Source of the DNA: Asparagopsis taxiformis
Taxonomy: Eukaryota; Rhodophyta; Florideophyceae; Bonnemaisoniales; Bonnemaisoniaceae
Assembly: GCA_030407315.1 (NCBI GenBank)
Contig: JALQPE010002015.1
Location: 62,001-126,000 of the forward strand
DNA length: 64,000 bases
Direction: 5' to 3'
Part shown: positions 22,026 through 32,987 of the stretch, piece by piece
Layout of the letters: each line of letters opens with the position of its first letter
How positions within the stretch are numbered: position 1 is the first letter of the stretch
The notes under the pieces: generated by a model
The model's input: only the letters and a program-made list of their open reading frames with translations
The model's database searches: none
Told to the model about the DNA's origin: nothing
Position numbers and translations under genes: made by a program

Positions 22026-22806
22026 CAGAACGTGGTCTCCATAGCGGGTTCGCAGCGCGCTGCGGTCCAGTATAGATCATTTGAACCACACGGTCGATGA
22101 AGTCCGCTCCCAGAATGCAAGGGACGGATAAGCGTGGCATCACCAGGAAAGTTTGAAGGTGCACGCGGGCACCTAGAAGAACGCTAAGTCGCAGCGACGC
22201 ATTCGGCGCGAGGCGTCGTCCATTCGCGTCGATAATCGCGCAGCGCAGCGTCGGCGGCGTAGTGTGGCGCTTCCAATCAGCAGCTAATACGTTCTCGCGA
22301 ATGAGGCTCGGGCCTGCGCCAGTATCAAGCACGGCGGTCACCGCGGTGGCCATGCGTAGATTATATCCAACGCGGACCTCGAGTTTGTAGTTCGCGGTAG
22401 GGGGTTTGAAACAGAACCACTGTTTCGGGTGGTACCGGAGACGGTTTTTCGCGCGGCGGTTGCGTCGGCGCGCGTCGCGTGTCCATTGAGTGAGGAGTTG
22501 GCCCACTCGTTACGACTCCTCGTAGGCGTTTCCCGGGTCTTCTGCGAAGCAAACCGAATGGGGCGTAAGCTGCTCGCCGTCGTGCGCCTCTTTTTCGTGC
22601 GTGCGTTCGCTTTCGCGTTCGTGTGCGTCATCGTCCGCGGAAACTTCGAAAACCTGAACGTTGCGTTGCAGGTTCAGTTCCTCGGGCGTTGAGCGCGCAT
22701 GGCTATGCATCTCGCGAATCGCAGCCTGCTGTTCGGGCGAGAGCAGTGGGCAGTTTACCATCGGGTGCCCGAATTTCCTACATATCAGGCATCGGAATGC
22801 CGCCGT
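21880..22806 (-). pseudogene. Zinc knuckle and retropepsin
   Basis: Same frame as the gag that ends at 22807. CLICRKFGHPMVNCP is a perfect CX2CX4HX4C knuckle (about 22,786-22,746). A second stop at about 22,510 is followed by the protease: AVLDTGAGPSLIRENVLA (catalytic DTG) and VPCILGADFIDRVV (the ILG strand). Gag, knuckle and protease therefore share one frame separated by two stops, either mutations or read-through sites; mutation is the simpler view. Confidence 0.75.
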
Positions 22807-24453
22807 TCAAGACGTGTCGGCTGGTGCGGTCTGTCCCACGATAGGCGGAGGGTAAGTCGCGCGCGGTATGTGCGCCATGTACGTTCCCACGCGTTCGCGT
22901 TCTCGGTCGTCGTTATGCGCAAAGTGGCGCGAGTGGTCGGAGGGCGATGCGTCGCGAGAGCGTGGCGTGCGATAATTCGACGAAGGGGTGCCAAGCGAGG
23001 TTGGACTTCGCATGGGGCTCGGGGTCGAGAACTTCCATTCGCGCGGAGCGTGCGGCGTCGCGGAGGAGGTTGAGACGTTTGGCGATGAGAAGCCTGATGG
23101 CGGGTTGTGCACTACGGTCAGCGCCTGCAGTGTCGGTGTCTCGTCCTCTTCCACGTAGAGCGCGGGAGTTCGCCGAGATAGCTGTCGCGCGCTCGTTGTC
23201 GGCTTCATCGCTCGGTGCGTGTCCCTGTGGCTCTGTGCCATAGAAACTAGCTCTCGAAAGGTGTATCTACGCAGGTCGAGAGACAGCGCGTCCCGTACGA
23301 GGTGTTGCGCGTAAGGGCGTAGACCGTCGACGAAAATAGAAACAAGCGTTCGCTCGCAAAACGCATCGCCGCAGCGCAGCGCGCGGCGTCGTAATCTCGC
23401 AGCGAACTGCGTTTCGGTTTCCTTCGGGTCTTGCGTTTGTTGCACCACGTCGCGGTACGCTTGCGCGACGTCGCCTTCGCGCGCATAGGTTAGCAGGAGC
23501 CACTGAACGGCTTCCGCGTAGCAAGTTATCGAATCGACGCCCGCGCGCGCTCCTCGGAACGTTCGTCCCACGTACGTTTGGAACGTGTCGCGCGCCTCGT
23601 CAGCCAGGAAATACTTGAGAATCGGCAGCGCTGCGCCTTCGGATACGCCGTTGTCGTCGCATGCGCTCTTGAAGTACTTCAGGAACGATAGCACGGCGAT
23701 TCCATCAGCGCCCGTGAAATTCTCTCCTTGCATCGAATGGCGCACCATTTTCGCGGTGTTAGCCAACTCGCTCGCAATTGTTCGGTTAAACGCGCGGTCC
23801 GTATTACGCAAACGATACGTGCGGTACGAAAGCGCGCGCGTGAACAGCTCGTTCAACGGCTGGATCTCTACCAGCCCGGGATGCGCGGGTCCATTGTCGC
23901 TATCCGAATGCGGGTGGTCGTCGAATGACAGGTCCTGGCGCGCCAGTTCCAGCCATCCTTCGGGATCCGCATCGCGCGCGTAGTTCGTAGGAGTCGCGCG
24001 CGCAGCGACGTTCGCGCTGTCAATATTGTGCTCCTCGCGGGAGTCCATCGTAGTGACGATTAGGTTGTGGACTTGCGCCCTCATCTGAGCCGTCAATCCA
24101 CGTGACTGGCCCTTGATAGCGCGGTCCACCGCAGATCGTACTTCAGCCTGGAGCATGCATTGGAACGTAGGGTTGTCCACTACTTGTCGAACCAAGCTCG
24201 GGAGCGTTGCGGACGGCGTAGCGTGCACGTCGGAAACGCGGAACTCGGCCTCGCGCTTCGTTGCGGCGCCATCTTCGGACGTTTGCGCGTCGTCTTCGAT
24301 GCTCGCGAGCGCTTGCGTCGGTAGCCGCGGCCACGGGGAAGCGGTAGGGTCAGGGATGTGTGAAGCGACCAGTGCGTCGACTGCGTGCGTTTGCGACGCG
24401 ACTGGCGGCGGTTCGGTCGGTGCGTTCGATCGCTCGGGCGCGGATGGATCCAT
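22807..24453 (-). CDS. Gag polyprotein, Ty3-type
   Basis: 548 codons from an ATG at 24453 to TGA at 22809. The disordered N-terminus (Pro/Ala/Thr-rich, 1-110) is followed by a helical capsid-like region (about 200-400) with FNRTIASELANTAKMVRHSM, ALPILKYFLADEARDTFQTY and TETQFAARLRRRALRCGD, as in the retrotransposon gag family, then a Ser/Arg-rich tail. The zinc knuckle lies just after the stop, in frame. It assembles retroelement particles. The reading frame is intact, unlike pol. Confidence 0.78.
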   Translation of the reverse strand: MDPSAPERSNAPTEPPPVASQTHAVDALVASHIPDPTASPWPRLPTQALASIEDDAQTSEDGAATKREAEFRVSDVHATPSATLPSLVRQVVDNPTFQCMLQAEVRSAVDRAIKGQSRGLTAQMRAQVHNLIVTTMDSREEHNIDSANVAARATPTNYARDADPEGWLELARQDLSFDDHPHSDSDNGPAHPGLVEIQPLNELFTRALSYRTYRLRNTDRAFNRTIASELANTAKMVRHSMQGENFTGADGIAVLSFLKYFKSACDDNGVSEGAALPILKYFLADEARDTFQTYVGRTFRGARAGVDSITCYAEAVQWLLLTYAREGDVAQAYRDVVQQTQDPKETETQFAARLRRRALRCGDAFCERTLVSIFVDGLRPYAQHLVRDALSLDLRRYTFRELVSMAQSHRDTHRAMKPTTSARQLSRRTPALYVEEDETPTLQALTVVHNPPSGFSSPNVSTSSATPHAPREWKFSTPSPMRSPTSLGTPSSNYRTPRSRDASPSDHSRHFAHNDDRERERVGTYMAHIPRATYPPPIVGQTAPADTS

Positions 24454-25029
24454 CGGCGCGGTTGCGTTCGATCGTCGCCTAGGGAAAAGGGAAAAAGGTA
24501 TGGTGGGGAAGGAGAAAGGGGAATTCGGCGCGCGTCAAAATCTCGCGTCGGCGCGTCGAAAAATTGGCAAGTAAAAAGGGAAGCGCTTCCCGAAAATTGT
24601 CTGCGTATCGGGCGCGCGTAGTAAGGGTGAGGGGGACGAGTTCGCTCGCAGGAGGGCTTCTTCCTCGCTCGGAACGCGCAAAGACGGATCTCGGTCGTCC
24701 GCAAACCCAGTATTTTCGGCACCGCCGAACACGCGTTAGGGTTGCTAACTAGCGCGCGCACGCGCTGTGTCTTCGATCGCGTCGTTCCGCGCGGCGAACT
24801 GTCGTAGTAGAGATAGGGTAGTTATACAAAACCAGAGGCTATAGCACCACTTCCGGGATAGCGATACGCGCGCACGCGTCAATCGCCCTCGCTGTCGCGC
24901 ACGACGAACGGAAAAAGGGAAAATTAGAGTAAGCGATAGGTTTTGGCGTCCCGTGTTTCCCCAAGCGGAGTTTCTGTCCTTCGCTGAGTTCGCACGTCGT
25001 TTCGCGCAATTCTAGGTCGAGAGACCAGT

Positions 25030-25819
25030 TGTAGGACCAGCCGGGATCCGGGATGGCGATCGCTAAGGGAGTTCTAGAATCGCTTGTCGTGTCAGGGCGT
25101 AGTGAACCGGATCGCGCTGGTTGAACTTGCGTTTCGCGCGTCGCTCGGCCGCGGTGGCGATCGGGTGGTACAACGGCGGAACGCGTAGGGATCGATCGCA
25201 ACACGGGATTCGCGGACCGGCGCAAGCCGAAATCTCAGGGTGAGATCACCGAGTAAACTCGAGCACAACCCGATCCACACAAGGGCCGTAAATCTCTGGC
25301 CTAGTGGCGTGCGACGCAACGCGGGCTATCGCGGTGCGACACAGTTCGACGATCGGTTTATGCGCAGCGCGCACGCGAACGTCGGCGATCGTGAGCAATC
25401 CGCACGCAACGTCGTAACACAATCGGTCCTCGCGATTCGCTAAACGCTTAAGTCGTAGTTGCGAAGATGCTGACTGTTTATTGGTGTAAAGTGCGAAGCA
25501 GAACGACCATTAATCGCTAACTACTAAGGACATGTTGTCCTTGCGCGGCCGGCCGGCGGCCGCTCGCTCGCACGCAAAAGGGGAAAATTTGGAAAAAAGA
25601 CTTTCGTCATAAAAAATCCAAAAAAGGGAAATTCGTAGAAACCGTTACACGTGGCGTCGGACTCGCAATCGCACGCGCTCGCGCTGACGCGCCGTGACAC
25701 GTAATTGTATCGCCACGCGTACGCTCGCTTACTAACTAACACAGTGCGGATGCACGCGGACTCAACTCGACGATATCGCTCCAACCCGCGTTAGCATTAG
25801 TGGCATAAATTGCATCACA
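25030..25819 (-). repeat. LTR family 1 copy E (5' LTR)
   Basis: 790 bp, TGTAGGACC...GCATCACA on +, so minus sense runs TGTGATGC to GGTCCTACA into the gag leader. AATAAACAGTCAG on minus is a candidate poly(A) signal. The nearest relative is the inverted solo copy D. Confidence 0.8.
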
Positions 25820-28800
25820 GCAGGTGTACACCCGCAGCTTTCTACTTCCACCAAGCTGCGGGACTGGGCAATAGAGATGTTTATATCTGAAAGAATGAAG
25901 ACAATCATGAAGTCAGTGGCAAGAGTAAAGGCAGTTCAGCTGAAGCAGACTATCAGTCTTCATTCCTTGCACAACAAAATGAAACCAATGAAGAGCTCCA
26001 CAGAGATAACTTACCGGATGAGAATAGTATCATTGCAACTAGGGAAGCATGCAGAGGAGGTCTCTCAACAAATTGAGAAACTCAGATCACTGAAAACCGC
26101 CCTACATGTAATGAATCAAGTGCTGTACCGATGGCACCCGGCTTAAATCAGAATCGTTTTCCATCTCCACATCAAATCAGTCCCCCCCAGATACAGTGAT
26201 GGATTCTCAGTCAGTACGGAACCTCGAAACCCACGCATAAGTATAATATATGTCAGAAACGCACCTTTTCAAGAAACACGGGACTCTATTGCAGCCGAAA
26301 GGGTCCCGGGAAATCTTGTTATGCCAATGGGAACAATTGATCAGGTCAGATATCAAGAATTAGCCGCGGAAAGAGTTGAAAGGGTCACAAAAAGATCCCC
26401 TCTTCCGGTCTCCAGAGCAATAAGTAAGAGTGGAGGAAGGAATAAAAGAGGGAGGTGTCCTGGTAGAGATAGATATCGCGTTGCACGCAGCAGTGTCCCA
26501 TTTGATATCTGTCGAATTGAGCATGCAAATCGGTCTGGACAATGATCAATGAGATCTTGGAGGTGAATATGTGCTTTGTTTTCAGTGCATGAAAGGATGA
26601 ATCAATTCATGAAGGTGGTTATAGGAACAAGTTTCAGTAGTTCATCTAGAACCGAGTAGCTAGAGATAAAATATTCGGTAGATCGTGCCGTCAACCTGAT
26701 GGTGTTCCTTTCCACTCCATAAGTCTCCACAACTGTTTCAAAACTTGTCCCCGGGAAGGAATTTTTCATGTGTACCAGATACCAAGGCCACATCATCATG
26801 CACTCACCACACATGAACTCTGATGTTTGGAAACTAATTTAGCATAGCACGAAAAGAGGCGTGACAGTTTTGTTGGCCTTGCTCAGGAAACGTGAGATGT
26901 CTAGGGTAAAATGGCCCAATGATTCTTCCAGAATGATACACAACCATGCATGGGCACTCGAGAGACAAAGTGATTACACAATTCTGACTTTTACCGGGAC
27001 TTGAGTCGTTTTCCTGTACGTGGGTATGCCCAGTGGTAGCAACAGTACCTATCGGTACCTGTTTTCAGTATTATTAAATTGGAATCTTCATTTGGGGAAA
27101 AGGGTGAATTTATGAATTCGTACATATCATCATATTTCTAGTTCAATAAATTAATTTATATTCGTTACATCTATGCTGCCAGTCACTCACAAATTGTCCA
27201 ACGAGCGATTTCTATCAACGCCCAACTATGGAGCAAGTGCAAATAGCTTATCCGGGCCGTACCGACATATCTGGACCCACGAAGTTGCGCGCATCAAATA
27301 ATCTTCTCGGTTGACTTTGTACAAGTCGCCGCCGATACAAATGCACGAAGCATGCAACTTTAATACCGCCTTCGAATCTGCCCAAGGTGCGCGCCGAGTA
27401 CTGTTTCACAAGGGCATTGTGACATGAGCTGTGGGTGCTCTCAATCGATTCGTGCACTTTGCACAGCTCGTTGCAAATCTCGCCGCTGTACTGCGCAGCA
27501 ATTGGGCAATTTCTGTTCATTGACATCGAGGGTCGTTGTATGGTGGGCTCTGCAAGTGCTGTGGGAAATTATCCTTGTTGCAGGCGGCACACCCGTCTTG
27601 TGTGAAACTCGTATCTGCACTGCTTTCATTTTGTGATGCACAAATTATTAATGTGCCCAGATTCAAGAGAAGAAGAGTTATTTGCAAGGCCGTTCACATT
27701 CTAGACATGGAAAATCTCGACTCTATCCCAAACTTTTGAAAATATTAGTTGTTCTGGTCGGATTTTGTACCGTGTGTACCCCAGATAACCAGGTTGAAAG
27801 CGCTGTATTGCTTCCTGCTATGTTTTAAACTCTCGAAAATACTTTAGAAGACAACGACCTAGACGTTGCTTTTCACTCCTTAATCGCTCAGACCAACATC
27901 AGCGACTTCTGGACCAAAAAAGCTCTGGGTTACCAGCTGGAAGATATTTAAAGATTCTGGACTTGCATTATTAGTTTTAGGTACAAAGATATCGAGTCGA
28001 TTGGGCACCGCGACATAATGGGCCTTATCCACACTGTCTACTGGACAAGCATCCGTCAAATCCAAATTACACAATCATGTGCAGGACGTTCCGGACTTTT
28101 ATGCCCCGTCCAACCATGTCGGGTCTGCGCTGCAATTTATGCAGGATGTGCTTCATGACGTTTACGACCTTCCGGTCTCGAGCATTTATGGTACGCAAAC
28201 TGATCGTGTACACGAGTGCGACCATCCATACCTCGAAGACGTTGATGATTCAGAGTGCGATTCAAGGATATCTCGTTCTCCCTAGAGGGAAGTGTGTCGT
28301 AGAGTGCCATGTAGCAGCGTGATTTCGAGCGCTACCGAAGAATTATTCACTAAGAGTCCAAGAAGAAAAGTACCAACACGTTCACGACTTCTGTGGAAAT
28401 CGATTTCTGCAGCAGATTCAAACTGGCATGATGAATCCCACTTGAATTCGCCTCTCCGGATTATTTATTTGGCAGATTCGGTGAGATGCTAGATGTACAA
28501 TTACTTGAAGTCGATAAAACTGAATTATTTCTGCAGCAGTTACTAGTAGTTACTAGTACTGGGTGCAATATGGGTTGGGATATCACTTGCGCGCTCGCTA
28601 GGGACCACGTGGATAGGTGCTGATGTAGGAAAAAGTGTACAGAATATAATGGCTAGGACCGCCTGGGTATTCACGCATAAATGTCTGAAACGACTCCGAT
28701 TTGATCACTTCCCTAAAGTTTTGCGTCATGAATTTTATGCAGTAGAGCTTGGGATGCTGTGAATTGTGCCTATCAGCTGCCTGGAAAATTATCAAGGTGT

Positions 28801-28930
28801 TCCTGACCGTCACCGCCATTTCCACTTTCGCAACACATAGATCGCGTAAGCCTTCAATTCTCACTGACAGTTGCCCTGTTTCAAATGAATTACCCATCCT
28901 CAAATACCCCCAAGTAGCTCAACAGTTCCT
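25820..28930. other. Decayed AT-richer DNA, no supported gene
   Basis: Composition changes sharply after the LTR. At 25,880-26,200 one plus frame reads like a Ser/Asn/Glu-rich protein but is broken by stops. Minus frames at 26,602-26,814, 27,248-27,526, 27,880-28,074 and 28,598-28,903 look protein-like but have no motif. Likely the remains of one or more old elements. Confidence 0.35.
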
Positions 28931-28933
28931 GTA

Positions 28934-29010
28934 GCAGGTAGAAATCCGCTGGAGCGGCAAACCACCCGACAGGTGTCCCGAGCCTCGGTAGAGGAAGTGG
29001 TAGATCAGAT
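28934..29010 (-). repeat. Fragment related to LTR family 3
   Basis: About 75 bp match, in reverse, 11,115-11,190 (shared block ACAGGTGTCCCGAGCCTCGG). The rest up to about 29,370 is not matched by eye. Confidence 0.5.
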
Positions 29011-29460
29011 GAACCTTATAGGTACCCAGCGGGTAGTCTCGTAAGAGAGAAGGTGTCGTTACCCGGAGGGGGTTGTGCGACAAAGGGGTGCTCACGCGAG
29101 AGGCCTATGGATAGAGCGAGTGACGTAATCCGTCGAGCTGTTGGCTAACCCTAAGGTTTTCCCGGAGAGGGGTTGAACAATAGGTATGCGAACACTGTTC
29201 CACCCAGTAAGCCTTATAGATGTACCAAAGATGGCCGAATGATGAACCTATAACATGCATGGTGTTCCTCTGATGTACGGATAAGGAACATTTGCTCTTC
29301 AGCTGATGGCCGCATAGCGATACACCAATGATGGACGGGAGATGTCCATACGCTCATCTCCCGGACATCAGCGAAGTATCCCTTGCGTACAGTAGAGATA
29401 TCACGTACATCATTGGTTCATCTAAAGCATATCAGGGGTACATATTCCTTTTCTTATAGG

Positions 29461-30702
29461 GTACGTATCAACGTGTTAAACCATCGAGATAGTACAGTTG
29501 CAGAGCTGCCGCCTTATCGCAGAGATAGTGAGTTCACCGAAGATGGGTATTACGGCGTGGAGCCTGACAATTATTCCGACGGTCATCCAGATTCTTACAA
29601 GTATCGGCCTGTTGGCGAGGCATTTGTGCCGCGTCCGTGGTGGACTGCCGCCGAGGCGGGAGGCCCAGCTGGGCGTTCTCCTTACGCAGGACGGAACTTC
29701 GCTCCTGTTGCTTCCTTACCACCCAGTGGTGCTGATGACTTGTACGAGAGTCAGGTCCCGATGGTCGTCGCGCCTACCGCGCCTACCGCGCCAACCCCTC
29801 AGCCTACAGCTGCTCCTTCATCCCAAGTGGGTCCTGCCATGGAGGCGCTTCTAACGTCAGACAAAGTCTCTGAGCCATCCGTGAACGGTGATGATGTAGT
29901 CACGCGTCAGCCTCCAGCTGTAGATATCCTACGTGGGGAATTGTCAGGTCGCGAGTTGCTGTCGATTACGCATGTGCGGCGGTTGGCCGATGATCTCGGG
30001 GATGGTACGGTGGCTTCTATTTTTGCCTCTGCCAATGGGCGTTACATCGTAAGATCCGCATTGGATGGACTTGCACTGTCGTGCATCACGTTAGCTGATC
30101 GCTATAAGCAAGGACGCGAACAGCGTAACATCGCCCGAGAGCGTCGCCGCACTGCGGATAGGGAGGTTGAGGCCGCACGCCTGGAAGCAGCAGAATTGCG
30201 AGCCCGGATTGGGGAATTAGAAGGTGAATTGGAGGACGCCAGGCGTCTACTGCAGCAAGCAGTTATTCCCGAAGAGGGTGGCGAGGAGGCAGCTCAGCCT
30301 GGTTACTCACGTCGTCGTGCTAGGTCTCCCGATGAGGGTCTTCCCGAACGCAACATGCGTACTCGTCTTCATTCCCCCGTGGGTGCTGCGGATGCTGGTA
30401 ATCCTCTACTCGCGCGTCTGGATGCCCGGCTAGGGTCACCTGAATCGCCAGATGTTTCTCCGCCTCCAGCGTCCATCCCCGCAGTTGGGTTATCCGCGTC
30501 TGCGGTTGCGCCTTCGCATGGCCCTGTGCCTGCCCGTCGTCGGGGTACTAGTGCAGTTCCGCAGCGCGGTTTGCGTCGTAATCCTACCTACGCAAGGGTT
30601 GCACCCCGTCATCCTCGTCCTTCGACGAATGTACGCGCTCCCGCCCCTATGGCACCGTCTGCCTCTCATCGTCCTCGGCCTTCTAGCCATTATCGTCGCT
30701 AA
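29461..30702 (+). CDS. Unassigned coiled-coil protein, probably gag-like or 3' exon
   Basis: The frame is open from 29383 to 30702 but has no early ATG. A pyrimidine tract and AG (TTCCTTTTCTTATAG ending near 29,460) suggest a 3' splice site, so this may be a terminal exon. Content: an acidic Tyr/Asp-rich start, a Pro/Thr-rich stretch with a short APTAPT repeat, a helical region (about residues 180-245), a strong coiled coil (about 248-300, ARLEAAELRARIGELEGELE), then a basic Ser/Pro/Arg-rich tail. The layout resembles some retroelement gag proteins, but no capsid or knuckle motif is visible. Function unknown. Confidence 0.4.
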   Translation, partial: VRINVLNHRDSTVAELPPYRRDSEFTEDGYYGVEPDNYSDGHPDSYKYRPVGEAFVPRPWWTAAEAGGPAGRSPYAGRNFAPVASLPPSGADDLYESQVPMVVAPTAPTAPTPQPTAAPSSQVGPAMEALLTSDKVSEPSVNGDDVVTRQPPAVDILRGELSGRELLSITHVRRLADDLGDGTVASIFASANGRYIVRSALDGLALSCITLADRYKQGREQRNIARERRRTADREVEAARLEAAELRARIGELEGELEDARRLLQQAVIPEEGGEEAAQPGYSRRRARSPDEGLPERNMRTRLHSPVGAADAGNPLLARLDARLGSPESPDVSPPPASIPAVGLSASAVAPSHGPVPARRRGTSAVPQRGLRRNPTYARVAPRHPRPSTNVRAPAPMAPSASHRPRPSSHYRR

Positions 30703-30984
30703 GGACTGGCAATTGCCTTTGGGAGAATAAACTCTAACGGTAGTTTGAACACGCTTTTGCGTTGCGCCATTGTTCATCAGGTAGTCATGAGGCACCTCTG
30801 AGGTACATTAAAGATGTATCATTACGCTGACGTGCGGATTTGTTTGTTGAAACCCTTTTTGGTCAATTTTTCATTTCCTGGAAAATGATAACTTCCAATT
30901 TGGCTCCGGTTGATGGTGATAAAGTGTGCCCCTTTTTTGGCTTGACCCTCCGAGGTTCGGTAGCTCCACCCAGTGGGTTCCTTG

Positions 30985-31923
30985 TTAGATTCTTTTCCCT
31001 GTGGGGTTATGCAGCTTCTTCCCTCTTTTGGGTTTGCGCGTGCGCGTGCGCGCTCGGCGCGGTTGCCGGTCACCTTCGCGGTGTTGTCTTCGACGGAAGT
31101 ACCTTGATGCCCATTCGGGGGGAACGTTTGCACGCTGCGTCCATGTCGGCTGTCGGTAGCCATACCATTTCACGAGGAACCATTGTTCCCCATCGTCATC
31201 AATGACGTAATCGATGAGATCATTGATGGGATATTCCTCCTCTGAGGTTGCGCGTTCGGCGTCGCTACTTCCCTCTGGGGTTTCCTTCGTCCCTTCAGGG
31301 AGAGCTACTCGTTCCGAGTTCGGCTGCGTGCCCTGTGGCGCTTTCTCTTGTTCTCCATTGGGAGTGGTTTCCAAGGACCTTACGGAGTTTGCCGTGGCTA
31401 TCTTCCTCTTCGCATTTGAGCAAGTGGTTCGACCCTGTTTGGGATTTTCCACATGGGAGGGTGCTTGTCTCGTTTGGTTCGAGGTGCGCGCTTCCGTTCC
31501 CGTTAGAGGGTTTGCGTCCCGTTGAGGGGGAGTCGGCGTTTGTACGCGTGCTTTGATTGAGCGTCGCCTGGTCGCGTTTGCGTTGGTCAAATGCCTTGGG
31601 GCTGAGTCTGTGGCGTCGGTGCCTGCCATACTTTGGCGAGTTGTTCGCTCATGCGATGGATGAGCCCTGTCAGGGTTGGAACTTTGATCTGCATCGGCAG
31701 TGCGGGCGTCTCTACTTCGTAGACTTCTCCGCAATTGTGTGCGATTGCGGTTGGTAGTTACCGGCAGAGTGGGTGAACGACTTGGGTCGTGTGCGTCGTT
31801 CCCAATTTTGGGTGAGTTACCGAAGGGTGAAAGACTACAAGGTTTATCCCGAGAGTGGGTTGCAAAATTTTTGCTTACGCGCATAGCATCTGGGGCCCCC
31901 TCCTGAAGGGTGGTTTGTCCCAA
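30985..31923 (-). pseudogene. Chromodomain-bearing tail of a chromovirus-type Pol
   Basis: The basic, Arg/Thr-rich disordered part is followed by NDLIDYVIDDDGEQWFLVKW and YGYRQPTWTQRANVPPEW, a chromodomain (hydrophobic ID-Y-V start, WFLVKWYGY, W..R pattern), and a basic tail. Known: chromoviruses carry such a domain at the end of integrase to steer insertion to marked chromatin. Integrase itself is not present upstream; 160 bp further up, at 32,084, a CACTA-like element begins, so the gene was probably cut there. Confidence 0.6.
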
Positions 31924-32106
31924 ACCACTATCTTCTTCGTTTGTCCTAATTGTCGGTTGTTGTAAAAGCGGTGGATGACCCGTGGTGGGAAGTTCTTGAG
32001 TAGGAGAAGGCGGAAGTGATTAGCTTTGTGCGTTCTGTTGGCCGTCGCCCGGCGGTTGGCGTGGTTGTGTATTCGGCGCGAGGCACTACGGTGTTGAGAA
32101 TGAAAA

Positions 32107-32480
32107 AAGACAGTAAATTTACTGTCTGAGACAGTAAAAATTACTGTCTGGCCAAGACAGTGCGCGGAGACAGTAAAATTTACTGTCTGGAAATTTCAGA
32201 ATACTGCTGCAGCAGTAAACTGGCACGAAATCTGGACAGTACCAAAAACAGTAAAATTTACTGTCCAGAACAGTAAATTTTACTGTCCGGAAGTGTTGCC
32301 GCCAGACAGTATGTGCAGACAGTACATTTTACTGTCTGAGACAATACATTGTACTGTATTACTGCACTGTCTGGGGAAATCTGTAGACAGTAGTGTAGAT
32401 AGCAAATTGTATTGTCTGCGGGTAGTACCGTGCATTGTTTGACAACACTGTCTGGTGGAGTGGACTTGAGAGGAAATATG
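32107..32480. repeat. Subterminal inverted-repeat array
   Basis: About ten short units built on AGACAGTAAAATTTACTGTCT, self-complementary around AATT or AAATTT, with decayed variants. Such arrays just inside the ends are typical binding sites for the TnpA-like protein of CACTA elements. Confidence 0.7.
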
Positions 32481-32987
32481 GAGCATAGTGTTGGTGTGAA
32501 GGTAAATATTGGAATGGTGTGTGGTATACGACTATAGTAATTGTGATGGTGCTTTACAGATAGTTGGGTGCAGGGAAGCTAGATGTTGAATAGGACGTAG
32601 AATGAAAGATTGGGAAGATTGAACATATCTCGTTTGTCTCACCGTAAGGAGAGAATGTACAGAGTAGCTATAATATGTTAAGTTTAGCATTTCAAATTAT
32701 ACCTATCTATCTTTGCATTGAAAGTGTCTAGTAGGAGAAGTCAGTCTGGTAGCGAGTTGTGGTATGCACAGGACGTGGGTGGTGGCAAAGGAAAGAATAC
32801 GCACCATCCACCACTAAATTATGAAAAATAACCGTTACGGAGCACTGAGAAGCATTATTATTATGTAGAGTAGACCAGGATGGATGCATCCACTGAAATG
32901 ATATTTGCTACAACACTGCTGTACTAAGCGTGACATCCTTCCTTCAAAGCAATTCTCCTTTTAGCAAACTCCAATTGCAAGGTCAAG

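Larger units (their letters stand above)
20865..25819 (-). mobile_element. Defective Ty3/gypsy element with 5' LTR E
   Basis: On minus: LTR 25819-25030, a leader with TGGTCTCTCGACC two bases after the LTR end (candidate primer-binding site), gag, CCHC knuckle, retropepsin, then RT that breaks off at about 20,865 beside solo LTR D. RNase H, integrase and the 3' LTR are absent. Flanks of LTR E (CCAGT inside, GCAGG outside) do not match, as expected for an element end. Several in-frame stops. Confidence 0.8.

Noticed and set aside
20077..25819. A DIRS-like retrotransposon with inverted terminal repeats (LTRs D and E)
   Set aside because: LTR D has its own 5-bp duplication GCTCG, so it is a separate solo LTR; the RT is Ty3-like and no tyrosine recombinase was seen.
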